Source: DATAGF01 sp963813355
GTDB taxonomy: Bacteria > Actinomycetota > Thermoleophilia > Miltoncostaeales > Miltoncostaeaceae
Assembly (NCBI GenBank): GCA_963813355.1
Contig: CAWEYS010000004.1
Span: 1-39,349 of the forward strand
Direction of reading: 5' to 3'
DNA length: 39,349 nucleotides
The position numbers and the translations under genes are program-made. The notes beneath the pieces are model-generated. The model searched no databases. It saw only the letters and a program-made list of their open reading frames with translations, and had not been told where the DNA came from. Below are positions 1-7,652 of the stretch, piece after piece. Position 1 is the first letter of the stretch; each line of letters opens with the position of its first letter.

Positions 1-461
1 GGCCTAGCGGCGACGCGCGTGCTGGTTGCGTACGACGGCTCGTCGGCGGCGCGACGGGGCCCTGGAGCGCGCGGCGGAGGTTGCGGCGCCTCGGCGCGCT
101 CGTCGGCGTCGTCAACGGGATGCCCGAGCCCGGCGTGAGCGCCTCCGGCTCGGCCCCCTGGGTCGAGGAGCGCGCCCGCCAGGCTCTCCTTGGTCGGTCG
201 AGGCCGCTGTGGTTCCTGGCTCGGCAGGGGGCATCCGCTCCCCGGCCCTCGCGGCGCGCGGCGGCGCCGGCGCCGAGATCCTCGCCGCCGCGGCGCGGAT
301 GGACGCGGATCTGATCGTGGTGGCCCGTCGGCGGGGGCGGATGGCCCATCCTCCTCGGCTCCGTGAGCGGCTGGGTCGTGCGCGGCGCGAGGTGCGATGC
401 CCTCGTGGTTCACGATGCCGGGGCGTCTGGCGCCGCAGGCGCGCCCGGGGCCGGAGGCTGA
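1..461 (+). pseudogene. Universal stress protein (UspA family), broken by several frame changes
   Basis: UspA-type small cytosolic nucleotide-binding protein. Conceptual translation gives the USP opening VLVAYDGSSAA near base 19 (frame 1), then GALVGVVNGMPEPG (frame 3, from about 96), then AEILAAAARMDADLIVVA (frame 2, about 270-330), and finally SVSGWVVRGARCDALVVHDAG (frame 3, from about 360), ending in TGA at 459-461. The order of segments is that of an intact USP of about 150 residues, so at least three indels separate them. The 5' end may lie outside the window. It sits directly before a small membrane ORF and kdpA, a common place for USPs. The segments are clear USP pieces. Whether the breaks are biological or sequence errors cannot be told from the sequence. 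Confidence 0.7.
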
Positions 462-464
462 CGC

Positions 465-623
465 ATGCTTCCCGAGCGACGGATCGGAGGCATCAGCGTC
501 GGCGGCATCGTGGTGATCGTCGGGGTGGCCGTCGCCCTGTTCTTCAGCCTCATCCTCGGGGTCGTGATCGTCGTCATCGGCCTCGTCGCCTTCGGCGGGT
601 TCGTCAGGGGGAAGTGGTATTAG
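465..623 (+). CDS. Small hydrophobic membrane protein upstream of kdpA
   Basis: A 52-residue ORF starting at ATG 465, three bases after the USP stop, with the purine-rich sequence GGAGG at 453-457 as a likely ribosome site. After a short charged start (MLPERR) it is almost wholly hydrophobic from about residue 12 to 46 (VVIVGVAVALFFSLILGVVI and on), with a basic end (RGKWY), so one long or two short membrane helices are likely. It occupies the slot in which kdpF, a tiny KdpFABC subunit of about 30 residues, is often found, but it is longer and I see no specific KdpF signature. Treat it as an unknown membrane peptide, possibly a Kdp accessory. Confidence 0.6.
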   Translation: MLPERRIGGISVGGIVVIVGVAVALFFSLILGVVIVVIGLVAFGGFVRGKWY

Positions 624-665
624 CGGCCCGTCGAGAGCCGCTGGCGCGGCCTAGGGCGGCCCGCC

Positions 666-2420
666 GTGAGCGCCAACGGCGTCGCCCAGATCGTCGTCTT
701 CCTGGCGCTGCTGACGCTCCTCACGCCCCCCCTCGGGGCGTACATCGCGAGGGTCTTCGAGGGCCGCCCCGTGCCGGCCCTGTCGCGTGTCCTGGGCCCG
801 GTCGAGCGGGGCGTCTACCGCCTGCTGCGCGTGGACCCCGCCCGGCAGCAGGGCTGGCGTGGCTACGCGGCGGCGGCGGTCGCCTTCAACGCGGTCGGGT
901 TCGCGGCGCTCTACGCCATCCTGCGGCTCCAGGGCCTCCTCCCCGTCAACCCGCTCGACCTGCCTGGCATGGGCTGGGACGTCGCCTTCAACACCGCCGC
1001 GAGCTTCGTGACGAACACGAGCTGGCAGTTCTACGGGGGCGAGTCAACCCTGTCCTACCTCAGCCAGGCGCTGGGCATCGCCGTGCAATCCTTCGCCTCC
1101 GCGGCGGTGGGGCTGGCCGTCGTGGCGGCGGTGATCAGGGGCTTCGCCCGGCGCGGGACCGGCGCGCTCGGCAACTTCTGGGTCGACCTGACCCGGTCGA
1201 CGCTCTACGTGCTGCTGCCCCTGGCCGTGATCTGGACGCTGATCCTCGGCTCCCAGGGAGTGATTCAGTCGTCCAGCGAGCCGGTCGCCTACCAGACGCT
1301 CGAGGCGCGCACCCTCGGGGCGGTCGGCGAGGACGACGAGCCCGTCACCCAGACCATCCCCCGCGGCGCGGTGGCGTCCCAGGTGGCGATCCGGTCGCTG
1401 GGCACGGTGGGCGGGGGCTACTTCAACACGAACTCCGCCACGCCCTTCGAGAGCCCGACGCCCCTCACGAACCTCTTCCACATGCTCGCCCTGCTGCTCA
1501 TCCCGGCCGCGCTCACCGCGACCTTCGGCCGGATGGTCGGATCGCGCCGTCAGGGGTGGACCCTCTACTGGGCGATGATGGCGATCGTGGCGGTCTCGAT
1601 CGCGGTCGCCCTGCCGTTCGAGCAACGCGGCTCGGAGGTGCTCCAGCAGACGGGCGTCGAGCTGTCGGCCGGGGACGGTCAGGCGGGCGGGAACATGTCC
1701 GACAAGGAGGTGCGCTTCGGGATCGCGAGCAGCGCGCTCTTCGGCGTCGCGACGACCGCGTCGTCCGACGGCGCCGTCAACGGGGGCTTCGACGCCTGGA
1801 CCGGAGGGGGCGTGGCGGTCCCGCTGACCCTGATGTCCCTTGGAGAGGTCGCCTTCGGCGGCGTCGGCTCGGGGCTCTACGGGATGCTGCTCTTCGTCCT
1901 CATCGCCGTCTTCATCGGGGGGCTGATGATCGGGCGCACGCCCGAGTACCTCGGCAAGAAGATCGGCCCGCGCGAGATCAAGCTCAGCATGATCGGGCTC
2001 CTGGTGATGCCGATCGGGTTGCTCGTTACGCTGGCGGCCGTGGTCACCGCCGACGCGGGCACCGCCTCGATGCTGAACCCCGGCCCGCAGGGCTTCGGCG
2101 AGGCCTTCTACGCCTACAGCTCGCAGTGGAACAACAACGGCAGCGCGATGGCGGGGTACGGCGCGACCGAGCTCTCGACCACGCTCGGCGGGGTCGCCAT
2201 GCTGCTCGGCCGCTTCGCGCCCCTCTTGGCGGCGCTCGCGCTGGCGGGAGCCCTTTCGCGCAAGCCGGTGGCGCCGTTCGGCGCGGGCACCCTGCGCACG
2301 ACCACGCCCACCTTCGTCGTGACGCTCATCTTCGTGATCGTCCTGGTCGCCGCCCTCAGCTTCATCCCGGCGCTGGTCCTCGGGCCGGTGGCGGTCGAGC
2401 TGTCGGGCGCGCCCTTCTGA
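666..2420 (+). CDS. kdpA: Potassium-transporting ATPase potassium-binding subunit KdpA
   Basis: Channel-like subunit of the KdpFABC high-affinity K+ pump in the inner membrane. The 584-residue length fits the family. All four pore-loop signatures are visible: TNTSWQFYGG at about 116, GGGYFNTNSATPFE at about 249, TTASSDGAVNGG at about 363, and NNNGSAMAGY at about 489. Ten or so hydrophobic helices surround them. GTG 666 is chosen because the protein then begins in the usual short hydrophilic stretch before the first helix. Its normal partners KdpB (the P-type ATPase) and KdpC should follow, but the next gene, 14 bases on, is a KdpD-type sensor. Without KdpB/KdpC elsewhere in the genome this subunit could not work as a pump. 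Confidence 0.95.
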   Translation: MSANGVAQIVVFLALLTLLTPPLGAYIARVFEGRPVPALSRVLGPVERGVYRLLRVDPARQQGWRGYAAAAVAFNAVGFAALYAILRLQGLLPVNPLDLPGMGWDVAFNTAASFVTNTSWQFYGGESTLSYLSQALGIAVQSFASAAVGLAVVAAVIRGFARRGTGALGNFWVDLTRSTLYVLLPLAVIWTLILGSQGVIQSSSEPVAYQTLEARTLGAVGEDDEPVTQTIPRGAVASQVAIRSLGTVGGGYFNTNSATPFESPTPLTNLFHMLALLLIPAALTATFGRMVGSRRQGWTLYWAMMAIVAVSIAVALPFEQRGSEVLQQTGVELSAGDGQAGGNMSDKEVRFGIASSALFGVATTASSDGAVNGGFDAWTGGGVAVPLTLMSLGEVAFGGVGSGLYGMLLFVLIAVFIGGLMIGRTPEYLGKKIGPREIKLSMIGLLVMPIGLLVTLAAVVTADAGTASMLNPGPQGFGEAFYAYSSQWNNNGSAMAGYGATELSTTLGGVAMLLGRFAPLLAALALAGALSRKPVAPFGAGTLRTTTPTFVVTLIFVIVLVAALSFIPALVLGPVAVELSGAPF

Positions 2421-2434
2421 TGGGCGGCTGACGC

Positions 2435-3547
2435 GTGGCCGAGACCGTCCGGCGGGGGAGGCTGAAGGTGTACGTCGGCATGGCTGCCGGGGTCGGCAAG
2501 ACGTACACGATGCTCGAGGAGGCACAGGACCGGCGGCGCGACGGGGAGGACGTCGTCATCGGGTGGCTGGAGACCCACGGTCGTGCTGAGACCGCCGCGA
2601 TGGCGGAGGGCCTGGAGGCCGTCCCCCCGCTCGAGGTCGAGCACCGCGGCGTGTCGCTGCGCGACATGGACGTCGATGCGGTGATCGCGCGCGCGCCCGA
2701 GATCGCCCTCGTCGACGAGCTCGCGCACACCAACGCGCCGGGCATGGCGCGGGCGAAGCGCTACGAGGACGTCCAGGTGCTGCAGCTCGCCAGCATCGAC
2801 GTCATCTCGACCGTCAACGTCCAGCACCTCGAGAGCCTCAACGACCGCATCCTCGAGCTGACGGGCGTGCGCGTCCGCGAGACGATCCCCGACCAGGTGC
2901 TCCTCGACGCCGACGAGGTCGTGCTCGTCAACCTGACGCCCGAGGCGTTGCAGGCGCGCCTGAGGGCTGGGAAGGTGTACCCCCAGGATCGGGTCGAGGC
3001 GGCCCTGCTGAACTTCTTCACCACCGCCAATCTCGGGACCCTCCGCGAGGTGGCCCTCCGCGAGGTGGCCGACTCGGTGGACGAGCGCGTGAAGCGCGAT
3101 ACGCCCGGCCCGGGCGTGGTCCTGCAGGGCGCCCCCGCGCCCCTGGTCGAGCGGGTGTTGGTCGTCGTGCGGCCCGAGCACGGTGCGCAGCGCCTGACCC
3201 GCGCCGCGTGGAGGGCCGCGCGACGGCTGGGCGCCGAGCTGGACATCGTCATGCCGGAGGGGCGCGTGGACGACGACGCGGCCCGTCAACGTGACCTCGT
3301 CCGCAGCCTGGCCGTCACGCTGGGCGCGCACTTCATCCCGGTCGCGGAGGAGGATCTGGCGGACGCGGTGGTGAGCATGGCCGAGCAGCGCGGCGTGACC
3401 CGCCTCGCGATGGCGACCCCTCCGAAGCGCAACTTGGCGGGGCGGCTGCGCGGCGACCTCCTGTCGACCCTGCTGGACCGGCTGGAGGGGGTCGACATCC
3501 TGCTGCTCGCCGACCGGCGCGCGGCCCGGCCCCGGGAGGAGCGGTGA
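2435..3547 (+). CDS. kdpD: KdpD N-terminal sensor protein without kinase domain
   Basis: A 370-residue protein holding the KdpD sensor domain (residues 1 to about 215) with Walker A GMAAGVGKT at 15-23 and the KdpD motif VDELAHTNAPG at 93-103, followed by a USP-like domain from about 235. It ends where full KdpD (about 900 residues) would enter four membrane helices, GAF, HisKA and HATPase, all absent. The stop is followed immediately by an overlapping gene, so this is not a simple break. Short KdpD forms of this kind occur in several bacteria. In full-length KdpD the USP region of some species binds c-di-AMP, which would make this a possible ligand-responsive modulator rather than a kinase. 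No kdpE lies nearby. GTG 2435 start. Confidence 0.88.
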   Translation: MAETVRRGRLKVYVGMAAGVGKTYTMLEEAQDRRRDGEDVVIGWLETHGRAETAAMAEGLEAVPPLEVEHRGVSLRDMDVDAVIARAPEIALVDELAHTNAPGMARAKRYEDVQVLQLASIDVISTVNVQHLESLNDRILELTGVRVRETIPDQVLLDADEVVLVNLTPEALQARLRAGKVYPQDRVEAALLNFFTTANLGTLREVALREVADSVDERVKRDTPGPGVVLQGAPAPLVERVLVVVRPEHGAQRLTRAAWRAARRLGAELDIVMPEGRVDDDAARQRDLVRSLAVTLGAHFIPVAEEDLADAVVSMAEQRGVTRLAMATPPKRNLAGRLRGDLLSTLLDRLEGVDILLLADRRAARPREER

Positions 3548-3963
3548 GCGCGACCCGGCGCGTCCTGGTGGCGACCGACCACGAGCGCCGGCCCTCCACG
3601 GCGCTCGCCCTGGCGGGCGACCTCGCCGCCGGGGGCGAAGTGGTGCTCGCGGCCGTCCTGGTGGTGCCGCACTCCCAGCCGCTCGAGGCCTCCCTCGACC
3701 GCGCGGTGGCCTCGGCGTGCGGGATGCTGGACGACGCCGAGCGCGAGAGCGCCCTGCCCCCGGGGGCCTTCGACACCCGGCTCGTGCGGGCGCGCTCGTT
3801 CGCCGAGGGCGTCCTCGAGACCCTCGGGGCGGAGCCCTTCGACGCCGTGCTGGTTGAGAAGCGCGACGGCGCCGTCACCCACGACGGCGCCGCCCAACTC
3901 CATACGATCCTCGAGAAGGCGTCGCCGGTCGTGATGCTCGTGCGGCCCGCCCGCCCCGAGTAG
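3544..3963 (+). CDS. Universal stress protein-like protein
   Basis: 139 residues, starting at GTG 3544 in a GTGA overlap with the stop of the KdpD-like gene, so the two are probably translationally coupled. The fold signature is UspA-like: beta strand RRVLVATDHERRPSTALALA at residues 5-24, a middle helical region, then PFDAVLVEKRDG and a final strand SPVVMLVRPA. The glycine-rich ATP loop (GxxGxxxxG) of ATP-binding USPs is not visible, so it may belong to the non-binding class. It may act with the USP domain of the preceding protein. The USP assignment rests on overall pattern and context. Confidence 0.65.
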   Translation: MSATRRVLVATDHERRPSTALALAGDLAAGGEVVLAAVLVVPHSQPLEASLDRAVASACGMLDDAERESALPPGAFDTRLVRARSFAEGVLETLGAEPFDAVLVEKRDGAVTHDGAAQLHTILEKASPVVMLVRPARPE

Positions 3964-4011
3964 GGCGTCCGGCCCCGTCGTTCGGGGGGTGGGGGCCGGT
4001 CGGGCCGCTGC

Positions 4012-4017
4012 TACCGT
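4012..4017 (+). promoter_or_regulatory. Putative -10 box for a leaderless dedA-like transcript
   Basis: TACCGT lies 8 bases before the GTG start of the DedA gene, and no Shine-Dalgarno sequence is present. The same hexamer at the same place precedes the DUF11 gene at 8682. This spacing puts the transcription start at or beside the start codon. No good -35 element is visible, so this is inference from the repeated pattern. Confidence 0.35.
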
Positions 4018-4025
4018 GGCCCCCC

Positions 4026-4646
4026 GTGACCGACTGGGTGACCTCCGTCATCGAGGCGGCCGGGTATCTCGGCCTCGCCCTCCTCATGGCGCTCGAGTGC
4101 GTCTTCCCGCCGATCCCGAGCGAGGCGATCCTGCCCTTCGCCGGCTTCGTCGTGGCCGAGGGCGGCATGTCCTTCCCGCTGGCCGTCGCCGCGGCCACGG
4201 CCGGGTCGCTGGCGGGCAACGTCGCGCTCTATCTCGCGGCCCGCCGGGGCGGGCGGGCGCTGGTCGTGCGCCACGGGCGCCGCGTCGGCGCGACCCCGGA
4301 GCGCCTCGAGCGCCTGGAGGCCTGGATGGACCGCTGGGGGGCCGCCACCGTGCTCGTGGCCCGGGCCGTCCCGCTGGCGCGGAGCGCCGTCTCCCTCCCG
4401 GCCGGCCTGGCGCGGTTCCGCTTCCTGTCCTTCGTGGTCCTCACGACGCTCGGCAGCGCCGTCTGGAACGGTGTCCTCATCGGCCTCGGCTGGGCGCTCG
4501 AGGACGCCTGGCACGGCGTCGAGGAGCGCATGAGCGGGGTTACCGTCGTCGTGCTCGCGGCCGCGGTCGCCGCGGCGGCGGTCTGGCTCGTCGTGGCGCG
4601 CCGCCGGGCCCGGCGCGCTCCCGTCACGGAGTCCTCGGCCCGCTAA
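4026..4646 (+). CDS. DedA family membrane protein
   Basis: 206 residues. The N-terminal pattern GYLGLALLMALECVFPPIPS followed by EAILPFAGFVVAEGG is the DedA/SNARE-associated (VTT) signature, with conserved E, P-P-x-P-S-E and a glycine-rich second segment (GSLAGNVALYLAARRGGRAL). A later segment, VARAVPLARSAVSLPAGLARF, matches the conserved R-x-x-P-x-x-R-x-x-x-S-x-x-A-G motif. Four to five membrane helices follow. DedA-family proteins are linked to lipid-carrier flipping and membrane homeostasis; substrate here is unknown. The stop overlaps the convergent MFS gene stop (CTAA, 4643-4646). The start GTG 4026 lacks a ribosome site and may be leaderless. Confidence 0.88.
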   Translation: MTDWVTSVIEAAGYLGLALLMALECVFPPIPSEAILPFAGFVVAEGGMSFPLAVAAATAGSLAGNVALYLAARRGGRALVVRHGRRVGATPERLERLEAWMDRWGAATVLVARAVPLARSAVSLPAGLARFRFLSFVVLTTLGSAVWNGVLIGLGWALEDAWHGVEERMSGVTVVVLAAAVAAAAVWLVVARRRARRAPVTESSAR

Positions 4647-6034
4647 GCCGCCTCGGGAGCGGGCTCGACGGCCCGCCGGCGCCGCAGCCACAGAGTGGCC
4701 GCCGGCACCGCGGCGAGGAGCCCAGCGACCGCGCCGACGCGCATCACCTGGTCGGCGGCGGACTGGTCAACCGGGCCGTCCGACAGCTCCTCGAGCAGCG
4801 TCGCGGCGATCACCGTGGCCAGGGCGGCGCCGATCACGATGGCCGTGAGGGCGATGCCGGACGCGGCGCCGGCCTTCTCCGGGGGCACGGCGGCGAGCGC
4901 GCCCTGGTTGACGAGCGCGTAGTTGATCCCGACGCCGAGTCCGAGGATCCCGAAGAGCGGCAGCCAGACGGGCAGCTCGCTGACGAGCGATACGCCGAGC
5001 GCGCCCGCAGCGCCCAGGAGCGCGGCGACCGCCATGAGGAGGCCGACGTCGTAGTGCACGATGAGCCGGCCGGAGAGCGGCCCGGCGAAGGCCACCCCGG
5101 CCGACATGGCCAGGAAGGCGAGGCCCGTCTCGAGCGGGGAGAGGTCCTTCACGTCCTGCAGCCAGACCGTGGCGACGAACACCGACAGCGCCCAGAGGAA
5201 GTTCGACAGGAAGCCGCTCAGAGTGACCATGACGAAGGGGTGGCTGCGGAAGGTGGGCAGATCGACGAGCGGGCTCTCGACGCGCCGCTCCAGCCACACG
5301 AACAGGGCCAGCAGCAGGATCGCCGCGGCCAGGCAGCCGATCAGCGCCCCGGGCTCCGACTCGATCCAGGACGGGCCGCGGTCGATGGCGAGCGTGACCG
5401 CGACGATCGCCGCGCTCAGGGTCACGACGCCCCGGTAGTCAACGTGCCGCGAGGCGCCCTCGTCGCGCGACTCGTGCACGAAGACCATCACCATCGCCGC
5501 CGCGAGGATCGCGAAGGGCACGTTCACCAGGAAGACCCAGCGCCAGTCGAGCACGTCGGTCAGCACCCCGCCGACCAAGGGGCCGAGCGCGGTCCCGATG
5601 GTCGAGACCAGGACCACGACGCCGATCGCGCGCGGCCGGGTCTCGTCGTCGAAGGAGTTGCCGACGACGCCCATGCTGGTGGGGAAGAGGATCGCCGCGC
5701 CGATCCCCTGCAGCACCCGGCAGGCCACCAGCATGTACTCGTCGTAGGCCAGCCCGCAGAGCAGCGAGGCGCCGCCGAAGACTGCGATCCCGATGAGCAG
5801 TGTGCGCTTGCGGCCGAGGATGTCGCCGATGCGGCCGCCCGCCACCATCAGGGCGGCGAAGGAGAGCAGGTACCCGGTCAGGGCCCACTGGATGTCGGTG
5901 GTGGAGACGTCGAGGTCGTCCGCCATCTGGGGAATGGCGACGGTCAGCGAGAAGTAGTCGAGCGTCACCAGCACCTGCGCCAGCCCCACCGCGGCGAGGA
6001 TCAGGAGACCGGTCCGAGGCAGGCGGGCGGACAC
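4643..6034 (-). CDS. MFS transporter, DHA2 (EmrB/QacA-type) drug:H+ antiporter family
   Basis: 463 residues from the GTG at 6034; a longer open frame upstream is low-complexity and overlaps the divergent gene. The N-terminus (RTGLLILAAVGLAQVLVTLD) begins helix 1. The DHA2 hallmarks follow: DIQWALTGYLLSFAALMVAG, motif A GGRIGDILGRKRTLL, RVLQGIGAAILFPTSMGV, and motif C GTALGPLVGGVLTDVLDWRW with FLVNVPFAI. About 14 helices can be counted. This family exports drugs or toxic organic compounds with proton antiport; substrate cannot be read. It is divergent from an FAD reductase, with a 10-bp inverted repeat between them that could bind a repressor. Confidence 0.9.
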   Translation of the reverse strand: MSARLPRTGLLILAAVGLAQVLVTLDYFSLTVAIPQMADDLDVSTTDIQWALTGYLLSFAALMVAGGRIGDILGRKRTLLIGIAVFGGASLLCGLAYDEYMLVACRVLQGIGAAILFPTSMGVVGNSFDDETRPRAIGVVVLVSTIGTALGPLVGGVLTDVLDWRWVFLVNVPFAILAAAMVMVFVHESRDEGASRHVDYRGVVTLSAAIVAVTLAIDRGPSWIESEPGALIGCLAAAILLLALFVWLERRVESPLVDLPTFRSHPFVMVTLSGFLSNFLWALSVFVATVWLQDVKDLSPLETGLAFLAMSAGVAFAGPLSGRLIVHYDVGLLMAVAALLGAAGALGVSLVSELPVWLPLFGILGLGVGINYALVNQGALAAVPPEKAGAASGIALTAIVIGAALATVIAATLLEELSDGPVDQSAADQVMRVGAVAGLLAAVPAATLWLRRRRAVEPAPEAA

Positions 6035-6093
6035 GCGCCCATCCTTCCACGCCGCGGCCGGCCCGGCAGGCGCCCCGATGCGACACCCGCGGC

Positions 6094-6128
6094 CTCGTCG
6101 GACTGGCATCATCGTGCTGTCCGACGAG
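6094..6128. promoter_or_regulatory. Operator-like inverted repeat in a divergent promoter region
   Basis: CTCGTCGGAC (6094-6103) and its exact reverse complement GTCCGACGAG (6119-6128) are separated by 15 bases. They lie in the 152-bp gap between the divergent MFS exporter and FAD reductase starts. A perfect 10-bp repeat in such a gap suggests a dimeric repressor site controlling both genes. No T-run follows, so a terminator is unlikely. No regulator gene is adjacent. Confidence 0.45.
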
Positions 6129-6186
6129 ATGAGGGCGTCATGGCGCGGAGCGGTGGGGGGCGGCGATCGCCGTAGCGAGCGAGCGG

Positions 6187-7323
6187 GTGGACGTCGCCGT
6201 CGTCGGCGCGGGGCCCGCGGGGTCAACGGCGGCCTACCGGCTTGCGGCGGCCGGGGCACGCGTCGTCGTCCTCGACCGGCAGCGCTTCCCGCGCGACAAG
6301 CCATGCGGCGGCGGGCTGACGATGCGCGGCGTGGGGCTCCTGCCGTTCGACGTCTCGCCCGTCGTCGAGGACCGCGTCAACCGGGTGCTGCTGCGGCTGC
6401 GCTTCGGGCAGAGCAGCGAGCAGAGCTTCCCCGATCCGATCGCCCTGATGACGCAGCGACGGCGCCTCGACCACTTCCTCGTCGAGCGCGCGGCGGAGGC
6501 CGGCGCAGACGTCCGCGACGGGGTGCGGGTGCGGGGCGTCGAGGCCGATGGCGCTGCGGCCATGGTCGTCAACGTCAACGGCGGGCGCCTGCGGGCGTCG
6601 GTGGTGCTGGGGGCCGACGGCGCCAACGGCGTGTGCGCGAAGGCGCTCGGGCTCGGCGCCGACCGCGCCTTCGCCATCGCCTACGAGGGCAACCTCGCCG
6701 TGGACCGCGAGAGCGCCGGCGGGCATCGCGGCCGCCTGACGCTCGAGATCGGCACCGTGCCCGGCGGCTACGGCTGGATCTTCCCCAAGGGCGACCACCT
6801 GAACGTGGGCGTGGGTGGATGGGCCGCCGAGGGGCCGCGCCTCCGCGACCACCTGGCCTCGCTCTGCGCCGAGCACGGCATCGCACTGGACGCGCTCACC
6901 AGCCTGCGCGGGCACCGGCTGCCGATGCGCCGCTCCTGGGGCATGACGGCCCGGGGGCGGGCCGCGGTCGTGGGCGACGCCGCCGGGCTCGTCGACCCGC
7001 TGTCCGGCGACGGCATGTTCGAGGCGTTCCTGAGCTCGAAGCTCGCGAGCGAGGCCGCGCTGGACGTGCTCGCCGGCCGGGCGGCAGGGCTGGACCCCTA
7101 CCAGGGCCGCCTGCAGCGCGCGCTCGCGGGCCACGTGGCGACGGCCTGGGCGGCGAAGCTCGCGCTCGAGCGGGCGCCGGGCCTCACCTTCCACACGCTG
7201 CGCTCGCCGGTGATGCGCCGCTTCGTCGCGGCGCGCCTGGCGCAGTCCCAGCCCCGCCCGGTGCCCGGCAGCGCCCTGCTCGAGCGCTCGGCGCGCCTCG
7301 GCCTGGGGGCGGCGGCCCGCTAG
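6187..7323 (+). CDS. Geranylgeranyl reductase family FAD-dependent oxidoreductase
   Basis: 378 residues. The N-terminus is the FAD-binding Rossmann motif VAVVGAGPAGSTAAYRLA, followed by VVVLDRQRFPRDKPCGGGLT, whose KPCGGG is typical of the geranylgeranyl reductase family. The second FAD motif, AAVVGDAAGLVDPLSGDGMF, lies near residue 260, and GGYGWIFPKGDHLNVGVGG is the family's central strand. Members reduce isoprenoid double bonds in chlorophylls, quinones or archaeal lipids, or act on other lipids. In a heterotroph a menaquinone or carotenoid substrate is conceivable. The GTG at 6187 is used because an in-frame stop precedes it. Divergent from an MFS exporter. Confidence 0.85.
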   Translation: MDVAVVGAGPAGSTAAYRLAAAGARVVVLDRQRFPRDKPCGGGLTMRGVGLLPFDVSPVVEDRVNRVLLRLRFGQSSEQSFPDPIALMTQRRRLDHFLVERAAEAGADVRDGVRVRGVEADGAAAMVVNVNGGRLRASVVLGADGANGVCAKALGLGADRAFAIAYEGNLAVDRESAGGHRGRLTLEIGTVPGGYGWIFPKGDHLNVGVGGWAAEGPRLRDHLASLCAEHGIALDALTSLRGHRLPMRRSWGMTARGRAAVVGDAAGLVDPLSGDGMFEAFLSSKLASEAALDVLAGRAAGLDPYQGRLQRALAGHVATAWAAKLALERAPGLTFHTLRSPVMRRFVAARLAQSQPRPVPGSALLERSARLGLGAAAR

Positions 7324-7464
7324 ACCCCGAGAGCCGGTCGGGTTGAGTCTCGGCAGGTGAGAGAGGTGCGCGCGGCCGACACCTAGGGTGGCTTTCGCGC
7401 GCCTCTGAGCGAGACGGAGACTCGCCGCATCAAGCCATCACTCCACCGGCCCCCCGGGGCCGCC

Positions 7465-7478
7465 AGGAGGCTCCGATG
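7465..7478 (+). promoter_or_regulatory. Shine-Dalgarno leader shared with a second locus
   Basis: AGGAGGCTCCGATG: a perfect AGGAGG ribosome site five bases before the ATG of the 58-aa peptide. The identical 14 bases precede the FAD oxidoreductase ATG at 18831. It decides the start of the small ORF. Confidence 0.7.
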
Positions 7479-7652
7479 CGGCACCTGCACCTCGTCATCG
7501 ATCTCGACGCCCCCTCGACCGAGTTCCCGCCGACCTGGTCCGAGTTCGAGGCGGCGCGGCAGCGGTTCTTCGCCAGCCTGATCGCCGAGGCCGACATCGC
7601 CGGCCGGATCCCCGCGGACGCCGACTCCCCCGAGGAGGGGAAGGGCCCGTGA
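7476..7652 (+). CDS. 58-residue protein heading the BTAD regulator operon
   Basis: ATG 7476 has a perfect AGGAGG five bases upstream, and the stop overlaps the GTG of the next gene (GTGA, 7649-7652), so it is very likely translated and coupled to the regulator. The peptide (MRHLHLVIDLDAPSTEFPPT and on) contains WSEFEAARQRFFASLIAEAD at about residues 21-40, an amphipathic helix, and ends acidic and proline-poor. A second small ORF at 21336-21560 (minus) shares the core E-F-x-A-A-R-Q-R-F. I do not recognise a family. Its place suggests a small modulator or partner of the BTAD protein, which is inference. Confidence 0.7.
   Translation: MRHLHLVIDLDAPSTEFPPTWSEFEAARQRFFASLIAEADIAGRIPADADSPEEGKGP

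Noticed and set aside
26..2431. 801-codon open frame overlapping kdpA
   Set aside because: Out-of-frame shadow of kdpA; only the short segment near 270-330 is meaningful, as part of the broken USP.
2400..2440. Remnant of kdpB or kdpC between kdpA and the KdpD-like gene
   Set aside because: Only 14 bases separate the genes and they carry no coding trace.
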